DNA from: an uncultured Campylobacterales bacterium
GTDB taxonomy: Bacteria > Campylobacterota > Campylobacteria > Campylobacterales > Arcobacteraceae
Direction of reading: 5' to 3'
Length of the DNA: 52,930 bases
Assembly (NCBI GenBank): GCA_938084175.1
Contig: CALKDR010000030.1
Location: 1 to 52,930, forward strand
Shown one piece after another: positions 1-7,872 of the stretch (position 1 is its first letter; the number at the start of each line of letters is the position of its first letter). A program made the translations under genes and the position numbers. The notes under the pieces are model-generated. The model ran no database searches, was not told the DNA's origin, and saw nothing but the letters and a program-made list of their open reading frames with translations.

Positions 1-323
1 CCTGCAATTTTGTAGAATGGAAGTTTATATTTTGAATCTGACATTCTAGCTTTTGCTTGCCAGGATTTGCTAAACCCATACTCTTCATGAAGTTGCTCTG
101 GGTTAAGCCATTTACTTTCGAGTGAAGTATTAACCATACTAAGTACATTTGAATATAAGTCAATCCTAATAGGGTTTAGGGATCTATATGGATAGCAAGT
201 ATAATGTGCATACCAATATTCCAACTCTTCTTGGGATTTCATTACATCAAATAATTCATCAAGTTTTGTTTTGGCTTTTGGTAGTTTATATTCCCGTTTT
301 AGATCCAATATATCATTTAGCAT
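1..323 (-). CDS. Helix-turn-helix DNA-binding protein, partial (excisionase-like)
   Basis: An open frame starts at the ATG at 321-323, with AGGAGA five bases upstream, and runs off the left edge, so the C-terminus is missing. The translation begins MLNDILDLKREYKLPKAKTK. From about residue 73 it has a segment of the form LNPEQLHEEYGFSKSWQ followed by LPFYKIAG. That matches the helix-turn-helix plus beta-wing layout of HTH_17/excisionase-type domains, in which a site-selecting helix is followed by a P-(Y/F)-x-K-(I/V)-G turn. The start overlaps the 3' end of the integrase by 11 bases, so the two are translationally coupled. A recombination directionality factor or a small regulator of the island is the natural guess. 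The family match is by eye. Confidence 0.6.
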   Translation of the reverse strand, partial: MLNDILDLKREYKLPKAKTKLDELFDVMKSQEELEYWYAHYTCYPYRSLNPIRIDLYSNVLSMVNTSLESKWLNPEQLHEEYGFSKSWQAKARMSDSKYKLPFYKIA

Positions 324-1431
324 TATTTTCTCCTAATAATATTGTATCTACAACTTGATTAACATTTTCACTAGACTTTTGATGATCCACTGATAAATAG
401 TGTTTATTTACTGTTTCAAGGCTTGTATGACCTAAAGAAGCAGATAGCATTGTACTTGAAATGTGCTCTGATGTTGATATTGCTGAAACAAATATATGTC
501 TGAAGTAATGCATTGTTAGCTCCGGTATATTTGATTCTTTTCTTATCTTAGCAATTTGTGTTTTTGGAGAACTAAGTTCTCTACATGTAATGGGTGATTT
601 AAATACAAGCTCATTCTTATCAGACATTTGTAGTTCTAATACTTCTTTTATTGGCTTAGGAAGATCATAAAATTGATCTATATTTATCTTATTATTTTCA
701 GCTCTAATTACATAGCTATTATTAGCTAAATCAATATCCTTCCATTCGATTGTTCTTATTTCATTCCATCGTCTACCATATAGCGCGAATAAAAATAATG
801 CCCTATAGAAAGGATCATCTTCATAAAGTTGATTGATTGTTCTAAATAACAAAGTAAGTTTGTTTAATGCATCTTCTACTCTTTTCTTTTCTCTGTTAAG
901 TTTAATCTCGGGAAACTTTGGGAGTTTATTTAATACATCGTTATCCACAGCATACTGTAATATAGGCTTTAAACACTCAACTATTATTTTTTTAATTGTT
1001 CTAGGACTACATCCATTTGCATTTTGAGGAGATTTACCACTTTTTCTTAATTCTGAAATCAATTTATCAAGATGTAGTCGCTTGATATCTTTAGTTTTCT
1101 TTTTCCCTAAAGGCTTCTTTATATGTATTGTATAAATTTTCTTTAATTCAGTTGTCCAATTAGATGCCTCCCTAGAATCAAAATAAAGTTCTGATATTTT
1201 GTCAAGTGTAATAGAATCAGAAAGAGTTTGTTCGGATTCTTTTAGTTCATGGAGACTTATTTTAGCTTTACTTACTCTTGTTCTTTTATCCCAATTCTTA
1301 TCTATAAAGTTAAATACCCTTTGAACTACTTTTCCCTCAAGTTTAAATCTAGCATAGAACCTAGTAAATTCTTTATTTGCCTTTAGACCTATGTCTACTT
1401 TATTGATAAATTCAGATGTATTAATTGCCAT
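313..1431 (-). CDS. Tyrosine-type site-specific integrase
   Basis: This 372-residue tyrosine recombinase would integrate and excise the adjacent island. The C-terminal catalytic domain has the expected residues: Arg220/221 in YGRRWNEI, His308 and Arg311 in the HYFRH motif, His335 in LGHTS, and the nucleophile Tyr345 in NKHYL. About 70 N-terminal residues precede the core-binding region (roughly 75-180) and could form the arm-binding domain. The ATG at 1429-1431 has AAGG eight bases upstream and an in-frame stop at 1441-1443. Three 12-bp repeats and a tRNA-Arg fragment lie immediately upstream, which is the usual geometry of an integrase beside its attachment site. The gene looks intact. Confidence 0.93.
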   Translation of the reverse strand: MAINTSEFINKVDIGLKANKEFTRFYARFKLEGKVVQRVFNFIDKNWDKRTRVSKAKISLHELKESEQTLSDSITLDKISELYFDSREASNWTTELKKIYTIHIKKPLGKKKTKDIKRLHLDKLISELRKSGKSPQNANGCSPRTIKKIIVECLKPILQYAVDNDVLNKLPKFPEIKLNREKKRVEDALNKLTLLFRTINQLYEDDPFYRALFLFALYGRRWNEIRTIEWKDIDLANNSYVIRAENNKINIDQFYDLPKPIKEVLELQMSDKNELVFKSPITCRELSSPKTQIAKIRKESNIPELTMHYFRHIFVSAISTSEHISSTMLSASLGHTSLETVNKHYLSVDHQKSSENVNQVVDTILLGENNAK

Positions 1432-1452
1432 ATTTAAACCTTAAAATATTTA

Positions 1453-1488
1453 TTGGGGTTCACCCTGGAGTTCACCTTGGGGTTCACT
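1453..1488. repeat. Three tandem 12-bp repeats upstream of the integrase
   Basis: TTGGGGTTCACC, CTGGAGTTCACC and TTGGGGTTCACT follow one another with an exact 12-base period. The shared core is TGGRGTTCAC. They lie between the integrase start (1431) and the tRNA fragment (1588). They are G-rich in an otherwise very AT-rich stretch, which argues against chance. Short direct repeats in this position are commonly the arm-type binding sites of tyrosine integrases. Operator sites for the integrase promoter are the alternative. Confidence 0.75.
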
Positions 1489-1587
1489 TTCTTTGTAAAT
1501 ATTATATAATAAAAAGAATTAATATGAAAGACTAATGCCTTTAAATAGGCTATTTTATACTAAAAAGAAATCTTAAGAATTAAGGAT

Positions 1588-1639
1588 ATCCGGATTTCGG
1601 CCCCGGCGGTTGGGGGTTCGAATCCCTCCAGGCGTACCA
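1588..1639 (+). other. Attachment site: displaced 3' fragment of tRNA-Arg(UCG)
   Basis: The sequence contains an anticodon-loop-like TTTCGGC (anticodon TCG), a T arm with loop TTCGAAT flanked by GGGGG and CCCTC, an acceptor 3' strand, and an encoded CCA at 1637-1639. The 5' acceptor strand, D arm and a convincing 5' half are absent, because the sequence upstream of about 1588 is AT-rich and unrelated. It is therefore a fragment, not a working tRNA. Identification as tRNA-Arg(UCG) rests on the anticodon loop and resemblance to epsilonproteobacterial tRNA-Arg sequences. The crossover lies somewhere within this segment. Confidence 0.75.
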
Positions 1640-1643
1640 TTAT

Positions 1644-1692
1644 AAAGCCCGATTTAATAACTCATGCAGAGTTTTTAGGTCGGGCTTTTTTT
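1644..1692 (+). terminator. Rho-independent terminator of the displaced tRNA-Arg gene
   Basis: AAAGCCCGA (1644-1652) pairs with TCGGGCTTT (1680-1688), and the arm runs directly into a T tract. It follows the CCA end of the tRNA fragment by four bases, so it is probably the original tRNA terminator left behind by the insertion. Confidence 0.85.
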
Positions 1693-1809
1693 GTTTATAC
1701 TTAGATACAAAACCCCTATAAATCAAGTTATATTAAATTATTTTGATAACTCAAATAGTTTTATTCAGTTTTATTTGATATAATCCAAAATTAATATAAA
1801 GGATTTAAA

Positions 1810-1992
1810 TTGATTAAATATATACTATTAGCAATGCTTTCAATTTTAGTATTTAATGGATGTATTGTAGGAGATGTTGTAGCACTTCCATTTAGAGTTA
1901 CAGGTGCTATTGTTAACACAGTTGCACCAGATGTAGTTGGTGATACTATAAGTACAACCGGAGATGTATTAGATAAAGCTATTCCTTTCTAA
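1810..1992 (+). CDS. Small predicted lipoprotein (60 aa)
   Basis: The TTG start at 1810 is preceded by AAAGG at 1798-1802, eight bases upstream. The product has a hydrophobic N-terminus (about residues 3-16) ending in VFNGC, so Cys18 is a plausible lipidated cysteine, although the -3 and -2 residues are not the classical ones. The mature part is about 43 residues and alternates small and hydrophobic residues (VVALPFRVTGAIVNTVAP). It resembles the many tiny envelope lipoproteins of unknown function in Proteobacteria. It is the first gene outside the island and has no obvious operon partner. Confidence 0.65.
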   Translation: MIKYILLAMLSILVFNGCIVGDVVALPFRVTGAIVNTVAPDVVGDTISTTGDVLDKAIPF

Positions 1993-2002
1993 TATTTTTA
2001 TA

Positions 2003-2040
2003 GATGAATATTATTTCCTAAAACTGGCATAATATTCATC
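2003..2040. repeat. 12-bp perfect inverted repeat between convergent genes
   Basis: GATGAATATTAT (2003-2014) and ATAATATTCATC (2029-2040) are perfect inverted copies with a 14-base loop. The repeat spans the stop codon of the - strand gene ending at 2011 and lies 11 bases after the + strand lipoprotein. It may end transcription from both sides, but there is no T tract, so a terminator call is weak. Confidence 0.45.
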
Positions 2041-2508
2041 ATAAGTTTCTATCGTTGATATATGTGAATCAAAAACTTCTTTTTTTATAGCACCCTCTTT
2101 GTATAATTGAGTAGATACTTTCTTTATTAAACTAGAATGAGATAATAAATCTTTGTATAATTGGTTACTTGGTTCACTCTTATTTTCTGATAATAATTCT
2201 CCATTTACAGAAGCACATTTATCTGATAATATAAAATAAGACTCAGCATAATTTAAATAACGATTTTTATCAGATACTTTAATAGTTTCATAATAAAGGC
2301 TATTTCCTATAGATTTAAGAAACACTTCTTTTTTATTTTTCGTATTATTTCCTAATCGAATACAATTTTCAAGTTTTGTTTCTTTTAGTTCTTCACTTTT
2401 TTTTATTGATAATCCATTTTCTGCATAAAGAGTATGTATTCCAAATAAGACCAAAGCTAATTTAAATAGTTTGATATTTAAAGTATTAGTTGTTAATTTT
2501 TTTTTCAT
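2011..2508 (-). CDS. Hypothetical secreted protein (165 aa)
   Basis: I do not recognise a family. The first ~30 residues have a lysine-rich start (MKKKLTTN), a hydrophobic stretch (LFKLALVLFGIHTLYA) and a plausible signal peptidase I site after LYA, giving an acidic, lysine- and serine-rich mature protein. Two cysteines, in LENCIRL and SDKCASV, could form a periplasmic disulfide. The protein is predicted to be mostly helical. It is monocistronic and converges on the small lipoprotein gene. Confidence 0.6.
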   Translation of the reverse strand: MKKKLTTNTLNIKLFKLALVLFGIHTLYAENGLSIKKSEELKETKLENCIRLGNNTKNKKEVFLKSIGNSLYYETIKVSDKNRYLNYAESYFILSDKCASVNGELLSENKSEPSNQLYKDLLSHSSLIKKVSTQLYKEGAIKKEVFDSHISTIETYDEYYASFRK

Positions 2509-2610
2509 TAGTACTTACCTCTAAAATTGTTAATATCAAAGTATAACAATCGAATGTAAGATTAGTGTCAAATTTTTAAAATGGAGTAATAATAAATAGT
2601 AGCATGCAAT

Positions 2611-2645
2611 ATTAATTCGACATATTTTTAATATGCCGAATTAAT
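2611..2645 (-). terminator. Long hairpin downstream of purT
   Basis: ATTAATTCGACATAT (2611-2625) and ATATGCCGAATTAAT (2631-2645) form a 15-bp stem with one mismatch (a G-U wobble on the - strand) and a 5-base loop. It starts nine bases after the purT stop, so it likely marks the 3' end of the coaE-dapF-bax-purT message. There is no clear U tract, so it may act as a processing or stability element instead. Confidence 0.5.
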
Positions 2646-2653
2646 TTTATGTA

Positions 2654-3823
2654 TTATTTATCGTCAAAGTTTCCTATTATTTCTTTGGCTCTTTGTAAAG
2701 CTTTATCACTAGAATCTTTATCAAATGTTAATGCAATAGCCATTCTTCTTCCGACATGACTTTGAGGTTTTCCAAATACTCTAATGATAGAATCTTTTGC
2801 AAATGATTGATCATAAATATCAATTTTAGGATTGAAAGTATCATTTCTTGCTTTATAAGCAGCACTTGCACCTGCTCCATAATCAATATAATCTAAAGGA
2901 AGTCCTAAAACAGCTCGTACGTGTAGTGCAAACTCACTAGCAGATTGAGTAATCATAGTAACCATTCCTGTGTCATGAGGTCTTGGGCTTACTTCAGAAA
3001 AATATACTTCATCTCCCTTTACAAACATTTCAACACCAAAAATACCACGACCACCTAAGCCATCGGTTACAGTTTTTGCTATATCTTGAGCTTTTGTTTT
3101 TGCACTTTCACTCATGTTCATAGGTTGCCATGAAAAGATAAAATCACCATCTTGTTGAATATGTCCAATTGGTTCACAAAATACAGTTTGTTTTTCATTT
3201 CTTACTGTTAGCATTGTAATTTCATAATCAAAAGTAATAAATTCTTCAACGATTAATTCACTAGCATCTCCTCTAGCTTCTTTTGCTATTTCCCAAGATT
3301 CTCTTAAATCATTTGCACTTTTTGCAACACTTTGTCCATGACCTGATGAACTCATTACAGGCTTAATTACACAAGGAAAACCCATTTTTTCTGCTGCTTT
3401 TTCTAAATCTTCGTAAGTACTTACAAACTCGTATCCACCAGTTTTAACACCAAGCTCAACTGCTGCAAATTCTCGAATATTTTTTCTGTTCATTGTTTTA
3501 TTTACTGCATCAGCATTTGGAATTACGTGAAAACCTTCTTTCTCTGCTGTAAATAAAGCTTCTATATTAATAGCTTCTACTTCTGGTAAAATAAAATTCG
3601 GCTTTTCTCTTCTAATTACATCTAAGATTTCTTCTTTGTTTTTCATATTAATAGTATAAGATCTATTTGCTACTAATTGTGCTGGTGCGTTGTTATAGCT
3701 ATCAACTGCAATTGTTTCAATTCCAAGTCTTTGTGCTTCTATAATAACTTCTTTTCCTAACTCGCCACTTCCTAAGAGCATTATTTTTATAGAGTCAGAC
3801 TTTAAAGGTGCTGTGAAATTCAT
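2654..3823 (-). CDS. purT: Formate-dependent phosphoribosylglycinamide formyltransferase
   Basis: PurT uses ATP and formate to formylate glycinamide ribonucleotide, the third step of purine synthesis, in the cytoplasm. The 389 residues match the family length. The N-terminal pre-ATP-grasp domain has [13 protein letters not shown] (about 14-26). The central ATP-grasp domain has [15 protein letters not shown] (about 151-165) and the metal-binding [15 protein letters not shown]. The C-terminal domain ends in QRAKEIIGN. It is the last gene of the coaE-dapF-bax-purT run, 19 bases after bax. The purine gene purM is transcribed divergently from the head of this operon, so two purine genes flank the same locus. 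Confidence 0.96.
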   Translation of the reverse strand: MNFTAPLKSDSIKIMLLGSGELGKEVIIEAQRLGIETIAVDSYNNAPAQLVANRSYTINMKNKEEILDVIRREKPNFILPEVEAINIEALFTAEKEGFHVIPNADAVNKTMNRKNIREFAAVELGVKTGGYEFVSTYEDLEKAAEKMGFPCVIKPVMSSSGHGQSVAKSANDLRESWEIAKEARGDASELIVEEFITFDYEITMLTVRNEKQTVFCEPIGHIQQDGDFIFSWQPMNMSESAKTKAQDIAKTVTDGLGGRGIFGVEMFVKGDEVYFSEVSPRPHDTGMVTMITQSASEFALHVRAVLGLPLDYIDYGAGASAAYKARNDTFNPKIDIYDQSFAKDSIIRVFGKPQSHVGRRMAIALTFDKDSSDKALQRAKEIIGNFDDK

Positions 3824-3842
3824 ATTTTTTCCTTAATTTTTT

Positions 3843-4577
3843 TTATTTAATTTCATAATAAAATCTCAAATCATAGTTTAAAAGATTATTATTTTTTATA
3901 ACAGATTCTAGTATTTCTAAATACTTATCTCCAATACCAGAATATTTTAGCATTGTTTGAGATAATTCTAATCCCATAGGATTTTTATTCCTAATTCTTA
4001 TTTCATATCTTTTTTTATGAAAAGATTTATAAGCTGCATGTCTATTTAGATTTAACATATACCCTCTAAGAGAATCTTGTAAGGTATTAAATACTCTAAT
4101 AAAATGCTTAGAATCAGCCTCTCTTCTTTGTGGAATAATGCCATTTTTTGCATCATAAGTCCAATGTCCAAAAATATTATTAGCTTCTTTTGTAAATCTA
4201 CTTTTACCCCAGGCACTTTCAACTGCAGCTTGTGCGATACTTTGAGAAGGAGGAATAACATCTATTTTCATCATATAAGATTTTAAATCATAAAGCTCTT
4301 TTATTCTATACTTTTTTTTAAGATGTTTAAGTTGTGCTAATTGTTTTTTATTAATTGTTTTTTTTAGTTTACTAGTAGAAAATAAATTTTTAATAAAATT
4401 TCTTTCTTCTAAGACTTTTAAGTTTTCTTTTTTTGTCAATTTATAAATAAATTCAGAAAAATATTTTTTTGATTTCTCTGTATCTTTTATCTCATAATAT
4501 TCACTAGGCATTCCATTTGCAAATAAACTTTGAGAAAAAGTTATTAAAATTACGAAAAAAAAGCTAGTCAATCTCAT
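3843..4577 (-). CDS. Bax-like exported glucosaminidase-family protein
   Basis: The 244-residue protein has an N-terminal signal sequence (about 1-20, ending SLFANG). Its core matches the mannosyl-glycoprotein endo-beta-N-acetylglucosaminidase family, like E. coli Bax: SQSIAQAAVESAWGKSRF at about 115-131 carries the catalytic Glu, followed by NNIFGHWTY. The probable substrate is peptidoglycan in the periplasm. It sits six bases after dapF, which makes the meso-diaminopimelate used in peptidoglycan, so a cell-wall role fits. The exact bond cleaved cannot be read from the sequence. Confidence 0.82.
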   Translation of the reverse strand: MRLTSFFFVILITFSQSLFANGMPSEYYEIKDTEKSKKYFSEFIYKLTKKENLKVLEERNFIKNLFSTSKLKKTINKKQLAQLKHLKKKYRIKELYDLKSYMMKIDVIPPSQSIAQAAVESAWGKSRFTKEANNIFGHWTYDAKNGIIPQRREADSKHFIRVFNTLQDSLRGYMLNLNRHAAYKSFHKKRYEIRIRNKNPMGLELSQTMLKYSGIGDKYLEILESVIKNNNLLNYDLRFYYEIK

Positions 4578-4583
4578 ATTTAT

Positions 4584-5324
4584 TTACTTAAGAGCTGTAA
4601 ATGTATTCTTTACAGCACCTTTAAAATAGATAGTACCTTGAACTAATGATAATGTAAGTTCTTCATCACTCTTAGGATAAACAAAAGTTTTATCAGAAAC
4701 TAGATTTAAATTATTTGCTCTTAAAAAACAAGCAGCCATACCAGTTCCACAAGCTAATGTTTCTCCCTCAACGCCTCTTTCATAAGTACGAACTTTAATA
4801 GTATTTTCTTTTTCTATTTTTGCAAAATTAACATTTGCATTATGTTCATATCTCATTTTTGAACATAAATCATGATCATAGTCATCTAAATCATCTACAA
4901 TGGTTACTAAATGCGGAACACCTGTATCAACTAAATACCAAATAAAACCATATTGTTCAAACTCTTCTTTTATAACCTTAGGAGCAGTTAATTCTGTTTC
5001 AACTATATCTTCTTCAACAATAGATTTTATTAATCCGGCACCTGTTAAAAATTTCATTGAATTAGGAGCTAAACCATTTTTATAAGCATAATGAGCACAT
5101 GCTCTAGTACCATTACCACACATTGAAGCTGCACTTCCATCACTATTATAAAATAACCACTCGAAGTCTGCTTTTTCGTTTGGAACTAGAACTATTAAAC
5201 CATCAGCTCCTATTCCCTCTGTTCTATTACAAAGATCAATCGCTTCTTTTGAATAATCTTTCTTTATAAATGTATGAAAGATAACAAAGTCATTTCCACT
5301 GGCACTATATTTTGCATATGTCAT
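4584..5324 (-). CDS. dapF: Diaminopimelate epimerase
   Basis: DapF interconverts LL- and meso-diaminopimelate for lysine and peptidoglycan synthesis. The two catalytic cysteines are in the expected motifs: MCGNGTRACAHYA (about residues 68-80) and ETLACGTGMAAC (about 187-198). NDFV near the N-terminus and the substrate-binding ERGVEGE are also present. At 246 residues it is shorter than the ~275 of E. coli, as is usual in Campylobacterota. It overlaps coaE by four bases (ATGA), and this coaE-dapF pairing is conserved in the group. Confidence 0.96.
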   Translation of the reverse strand: MTYAKYSASGNDFVIFHTFIKKDYSKEAIDLCNRTEGIGADGLIVLVPNEKADFEWLFYNSDGSAASMCGNGTRACAHYAYKNGLAPNSMKFLTGAGLIKSIVEEDIVETELTAPKVIKEEFEQYGFIWYLVDTGVPHLVTIVDDLDDYDHDLCSKMRYEHNANVNFAKIEKENTIKVRTYERGVEGETLACGTGMAACFLRANNLNLVSDKTFVYPKSDEELTLSLVQGTIYFKGAVKNTFTALK

Positions 5325-5911
5325 ATAATTTCTCCTATGATTCTTTTCACTTCTTTTTCTAGATGATTTATATCTTTTGAATTATCTATTATCATATCTG
5401 CTAAGCTTTTTTTCTCTTCTATGTTCATTTGATTAGATATTTTTAATAAAGCTTCATCTTTATTGATTTTATCACGTATCATTAATCTTTGAATTTGAAT
5501 ATCATTAGGAGTATAAACAACTAAAGATCTTGGAATTGGATAACGCATTTTCTCAAAAAATAAAGGTATATCAATAAAATAAGACTTGTTTTGTAATTCT
5601 AATATTTTTGATTTTTTTATAATTTCTTCTTTTATAAGTGGGTGAAGTAAAGCTTCTAATTTAAGTTTATTCTCTTCATTTGAAAAGATAATATTACCTA
5701 GTTCTTTTCTTATAACTTTTCCATCTTCAACATATTTATCACCAAATAATGAAGCTATTTTATAAGAGTTTTCATCTAATAATCTATGTGCAATTTGATC
5801 TGCATCAATTATCGAAAAACCATGAAGTTTAAAGAGATTACAAACTGTACTTTTCCCTGTAGAAATTCCACCTGTTAGGGCAATTGCATTTTTAAATAAA
5901 TTATTAATCAT
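5321..5911 (-). CDS. coaE: Dephospho-CoA kinase
   Basis: CoaE phosphorylates dephospho-CoA in the last step of coenzyme A synthesis. The P-loop ALTGGISTGKSTVCNLF is at about residues 11-27, followed by the DADQIAH substrate motif at about 36-42 and the lid segment around RLMIRDKI. The length, 196 residues, is normal. It heads the operon with dapF, bax and purT. The 154-base gap to purM on the other strand must hold both divergent promoters. Confidence 0.95.
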   Translation of the reverse strand: MINNLFKNAIALTGGISTGKSTVCNLFKLHGFSIIDADQIAHRLLDENSYKIASLFGDKYVEDGKVIRKELGNIIFSNEENKLKLEALLHPLIKEEIIKKSKILELQNKSYFIDIPLFFEKMRYPIPRSLVVYTPNDIQIQRLMIRDKINKDEALLKISNQMNIEEKKSLADMIIDNSKDINHLEKEVKRIIGEII

Positions 5912-6065
5912 TTAAGATTCTACAATAAATAAGATTTATTTAAATTTAATAGTGGTTTTGATGTCTGGAAATATCAATCCTTAATATTTATAAACATTTT
6001 GATATAATTCCAAAAATATATAAATTAATCAAAGATTAAAGTAAAGATAATTAAAAAGGTGAATA

Positions 6066-7061
6066 ATGAGCACAGTTAGTTACAAAGACGCAGGGGTTGA
6101 TATTGATGCTGGGAATCAGTTTGTAGAAAATATTAAACCATATGTAAAATCAACAATGATACCAGGTGTTTTAGGTGGAATAGGTTCTTTTGCTGGAGCA
6201 TTTGAATTACCTACTGGATATAAGCAACCTGTAATTCTTTCTGGAACTGATGGAGTTGGTACAAAACTTAAGTTAGCAATTGATTGTAAACAATTTGATA
6301 CAGTAGGAATTGATTTAGTTGCTATGTGTACAAATGATTTATTATGTAACTTTGGTGAACCATTATTTTTCTTAGATTACTATGCAACTGCTAAACTTGA
6401 AGTTGAAGAAGCAACAGATGTTGTTAAAGGTATTGCTGAGGGTTGTATTAGATCTGAGTGTGCTCTTGTAGGTGGAGAAACTGCTGAAATGCCTGGAATG
6501 TATAAAGAAGGTGATTTCGATTTAGCAGGTTTTTGTGTTGGAATTGCAGAAAAAGAAGAATTAAATAGAATCGAAAGAATTGCAGCAGGGGATACTTTAA
6601 TTGCATTACCGTCTTCTGGAATTCATTCAAATGGTTTTAGCTTAGTACGTAAACTATTACTGGATAAATTAGGAATGACTTTAGATGATGATTTTCAAGG
6701 AAAACCTTTAAAAGATGTATTATTAGAACCAACTAGAATTTATGTAAAAGAATTTAAAGCTAACAAAGATAATATTAATGCACTTGCTCATATTACGGGT
6801 GGTGGAATTACTGAAAATTTACCAAGAGTTTTACCTGATAATTTAAAAGCAGTTGTAAAAAGAGATGCTGTTAGAGTTTTACCTATCTTTGAATTTATGG
6901 GAGAACATGTTGAATTAGAAGAAATGTACCGAACATTTAACATGGGTGTTGGTATGGTTCTTGTAGTAAACCCTGCAAATGTAGATGCAGTTTTAGCAAA
7001 TACAGATGGATATGTTATTGGTGAAATAGCAGAGGGTGAAAAAGGTGTAGAGTACGTATAG
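6066..7061 (+). CDS. purM: Phosphoribosylformylglycinamidine cyclo-ligase (AIR synthetase)
   Basis: PurM closes the imidazole ring of aminoimidazole ribotide with ATP, the fifth step of purine synthesis. The sequence starts SYKDAGVDIDAGNQFV and has the signature GTDGVGTKLKLA (about 59-70), the metal/ATP segment GGETAEMPGMY (about 137-147), GIHSNGFSLVR and AHITGGGITENLPR. The length of 331 residues is normal. The start has AAGGTGA just upstream. It is transcribed alone, divergently from coaE. Confidence 0.97.
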   Translation: MSTVSYKDAGVDIDAGNQFVENIKPYVKSTMIPGVLGGIGSFAGAFELPTGYKQPVILSGTDGVGTKLKLAIDCKQFDTVGIDLVAMCTNDLLCNFGEPLFFLDYYATAKLEVEEATDVVKGIAEGCIRSECALVGGETAEMPGMYKEGDFDLAGFCVGIAEKEELNRIERIAAGDTLIALPSSGIHSNGFSLVRKLLLDKLGMTLDDDFQGKPLKDVLLEPTRIYVKEFKANKDNINALAHITGGGITENLPRVLPDNLKAVVKRDAVRVLPIFEFMGEHVELEEMYRTFNMGVGMVLVVNPANVDAVLANTDGYVIGEIAEGEKGVEYV

Positions 7062-7353
7062 TACTCAAACCTTTTAAGCTCTTTATATATCCCTTCCTTA
7101 TTTAAAAAAATAAATTCACTTTCCAAAATACTTTTAGCACTGTTACTTTTTTACCTATAAATATTTTTTAAATATGTAAACATAGACTTTAACTACAAGA
7201 TAATTATGTTTTCTGATAAAATAATTTAAATGTTAAGTATATTAATCAAGTAATTGATTCTAGTTAACTAGCTACTATATTTAAAGAAATTAAATAGTCT
7301 ACTATTTAACTCAAGTATATTTAGTATTATTTAAAAGATTTAAGGAGAGAGAG

Positions 7354-7827
7354 ATGAAAATTTTAAATATTAAAGCTTTGCTAAGCATGTTACTAATCCT
7401 TGGTACTTTTGGATTAGCAAATGCTTCACAAGACAAACAAAAAGTTGTTTATCATATTAACTATGATAATCCCAAACAGCAAGCAGGTGCATTAAATAAT
7501 ATTCAAAATCATATTAATGCAGTGGGAAAAGAAAACTTAGAAATAAGAGTTGTTTTACATGGTAATGGTTTAAGCTTATTACTAGATCCAGATTCATTAA
7601 GTAAAGTAAAAATGAAATATGCAAATGCTAATGACAATTTGCAATCAAAAATTTCAGGTTTAAAAGATCAAGGTATCAATTTTAATGTTTGTGCAAACAC
7701 ATTAAAAGGTAGAAATATAAGTTTTGAAGATGACTTATATGATGTAACTAAAGCTGATATTGTTCCAAGTGGTGTAGCTGAATTAGCTATATTACAAGGA
7801 AAAGGTTTTGCTTATATTAAACCTTAA
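7354..7827 (+). CDS. Secreted DsrE-family protein
   Basis: The 157-residue protein has a signal peptide of about 24 residues (LGTFGLANA, then SQDKQ) and a strong AGGAGAG ribosome-binding site. The mature part has the DsrE/DsrF-like fold pattern: KVVYHINYDNP, a helix with NIQNHINAVG, EIRVVLHGNGLSLL and a conserved cysteine in INFNVCANTLKG. Family members relay sulfur or act as periplasmic accessory proteins. The periplasmic location and single conserved Cys suggest sulfur chemistry, which fits the sulfide oxidation capacity encoded at 47.9 kb. The exact role is unknown. Confidence 0.8.
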   Translation: MKILNIKALLSMLLILGTFGLANASQDKQKVVYHINYDNPKQQAGALNNIQNHINAVGKENLEIRVVLHGNGLSLLLDPDSLSKVKMKYANANDNLQSKISGLKDQGINFNVCANTLKGRNISFEDDLYDVTKADIVPSGVAELAILQGKGFAYIKP

Positions 7828-7838
7828 TCTTTAAAAGT

Positions 7839-7872
7839 AAAAAATGAAAGAGATTAACTCTCTTTCATTTCT
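7839..7872. terminator. Bidirectional terminator between the DsrE and pirin genes
   Basis: AAATGAAAGAG (7842-7852) pairs perfectly with CTCTTTCATTT (7860-7870) across a 7-base loop. A-rich sequence on the left and T-rich arms allow it to work in both directions. The pirin stop codon lies in the loop. Confidence 0.65.

Larger units (their letters stand above)
1..1639. mobile_element. Right end of a tRNA-Arg-integrated genomic island or prophage (continues off the left edge)
   Basis: The segment holds an integrase and a partial helix-turn-helix gene, both on the - strand, then short tandem repeats, then a + strand 3' fragment of a tRNA gene. This is the standard right end of an element inserted by a tyrosine recombinase into the 3' part of a tRNA. 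The fragment reads 5' to 3' rightwards and keeps its terminator. The chromosomal 5' part and a reconstituted intact tRNA-Arg should therefore lie at the other end of the element, left of this window. Element size and cargo cannot be seen here. The inference rests on gene content and the truncated tRNA; the other junction is not visible. Confidence 0.75.

Noticed and set aside
1588-1639. A functional tRNA gene
   Set aside because: The D arm and 5' acceptor strand are missing, so only a 3' fragment is present.
6788-7126. 112-aa open frame antisense to the end of purM
   Set aside because: Nearly all of it is the mirror of purM codons and it has no credible start signal or family.
7141-7147. Another TGTTACT (HP1021-box-like) after purM
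   Set aside because: Such W-rich 7-mers recur by chance (also inside coding DNA near 15013 and 41298), so a single hit carries no weight.
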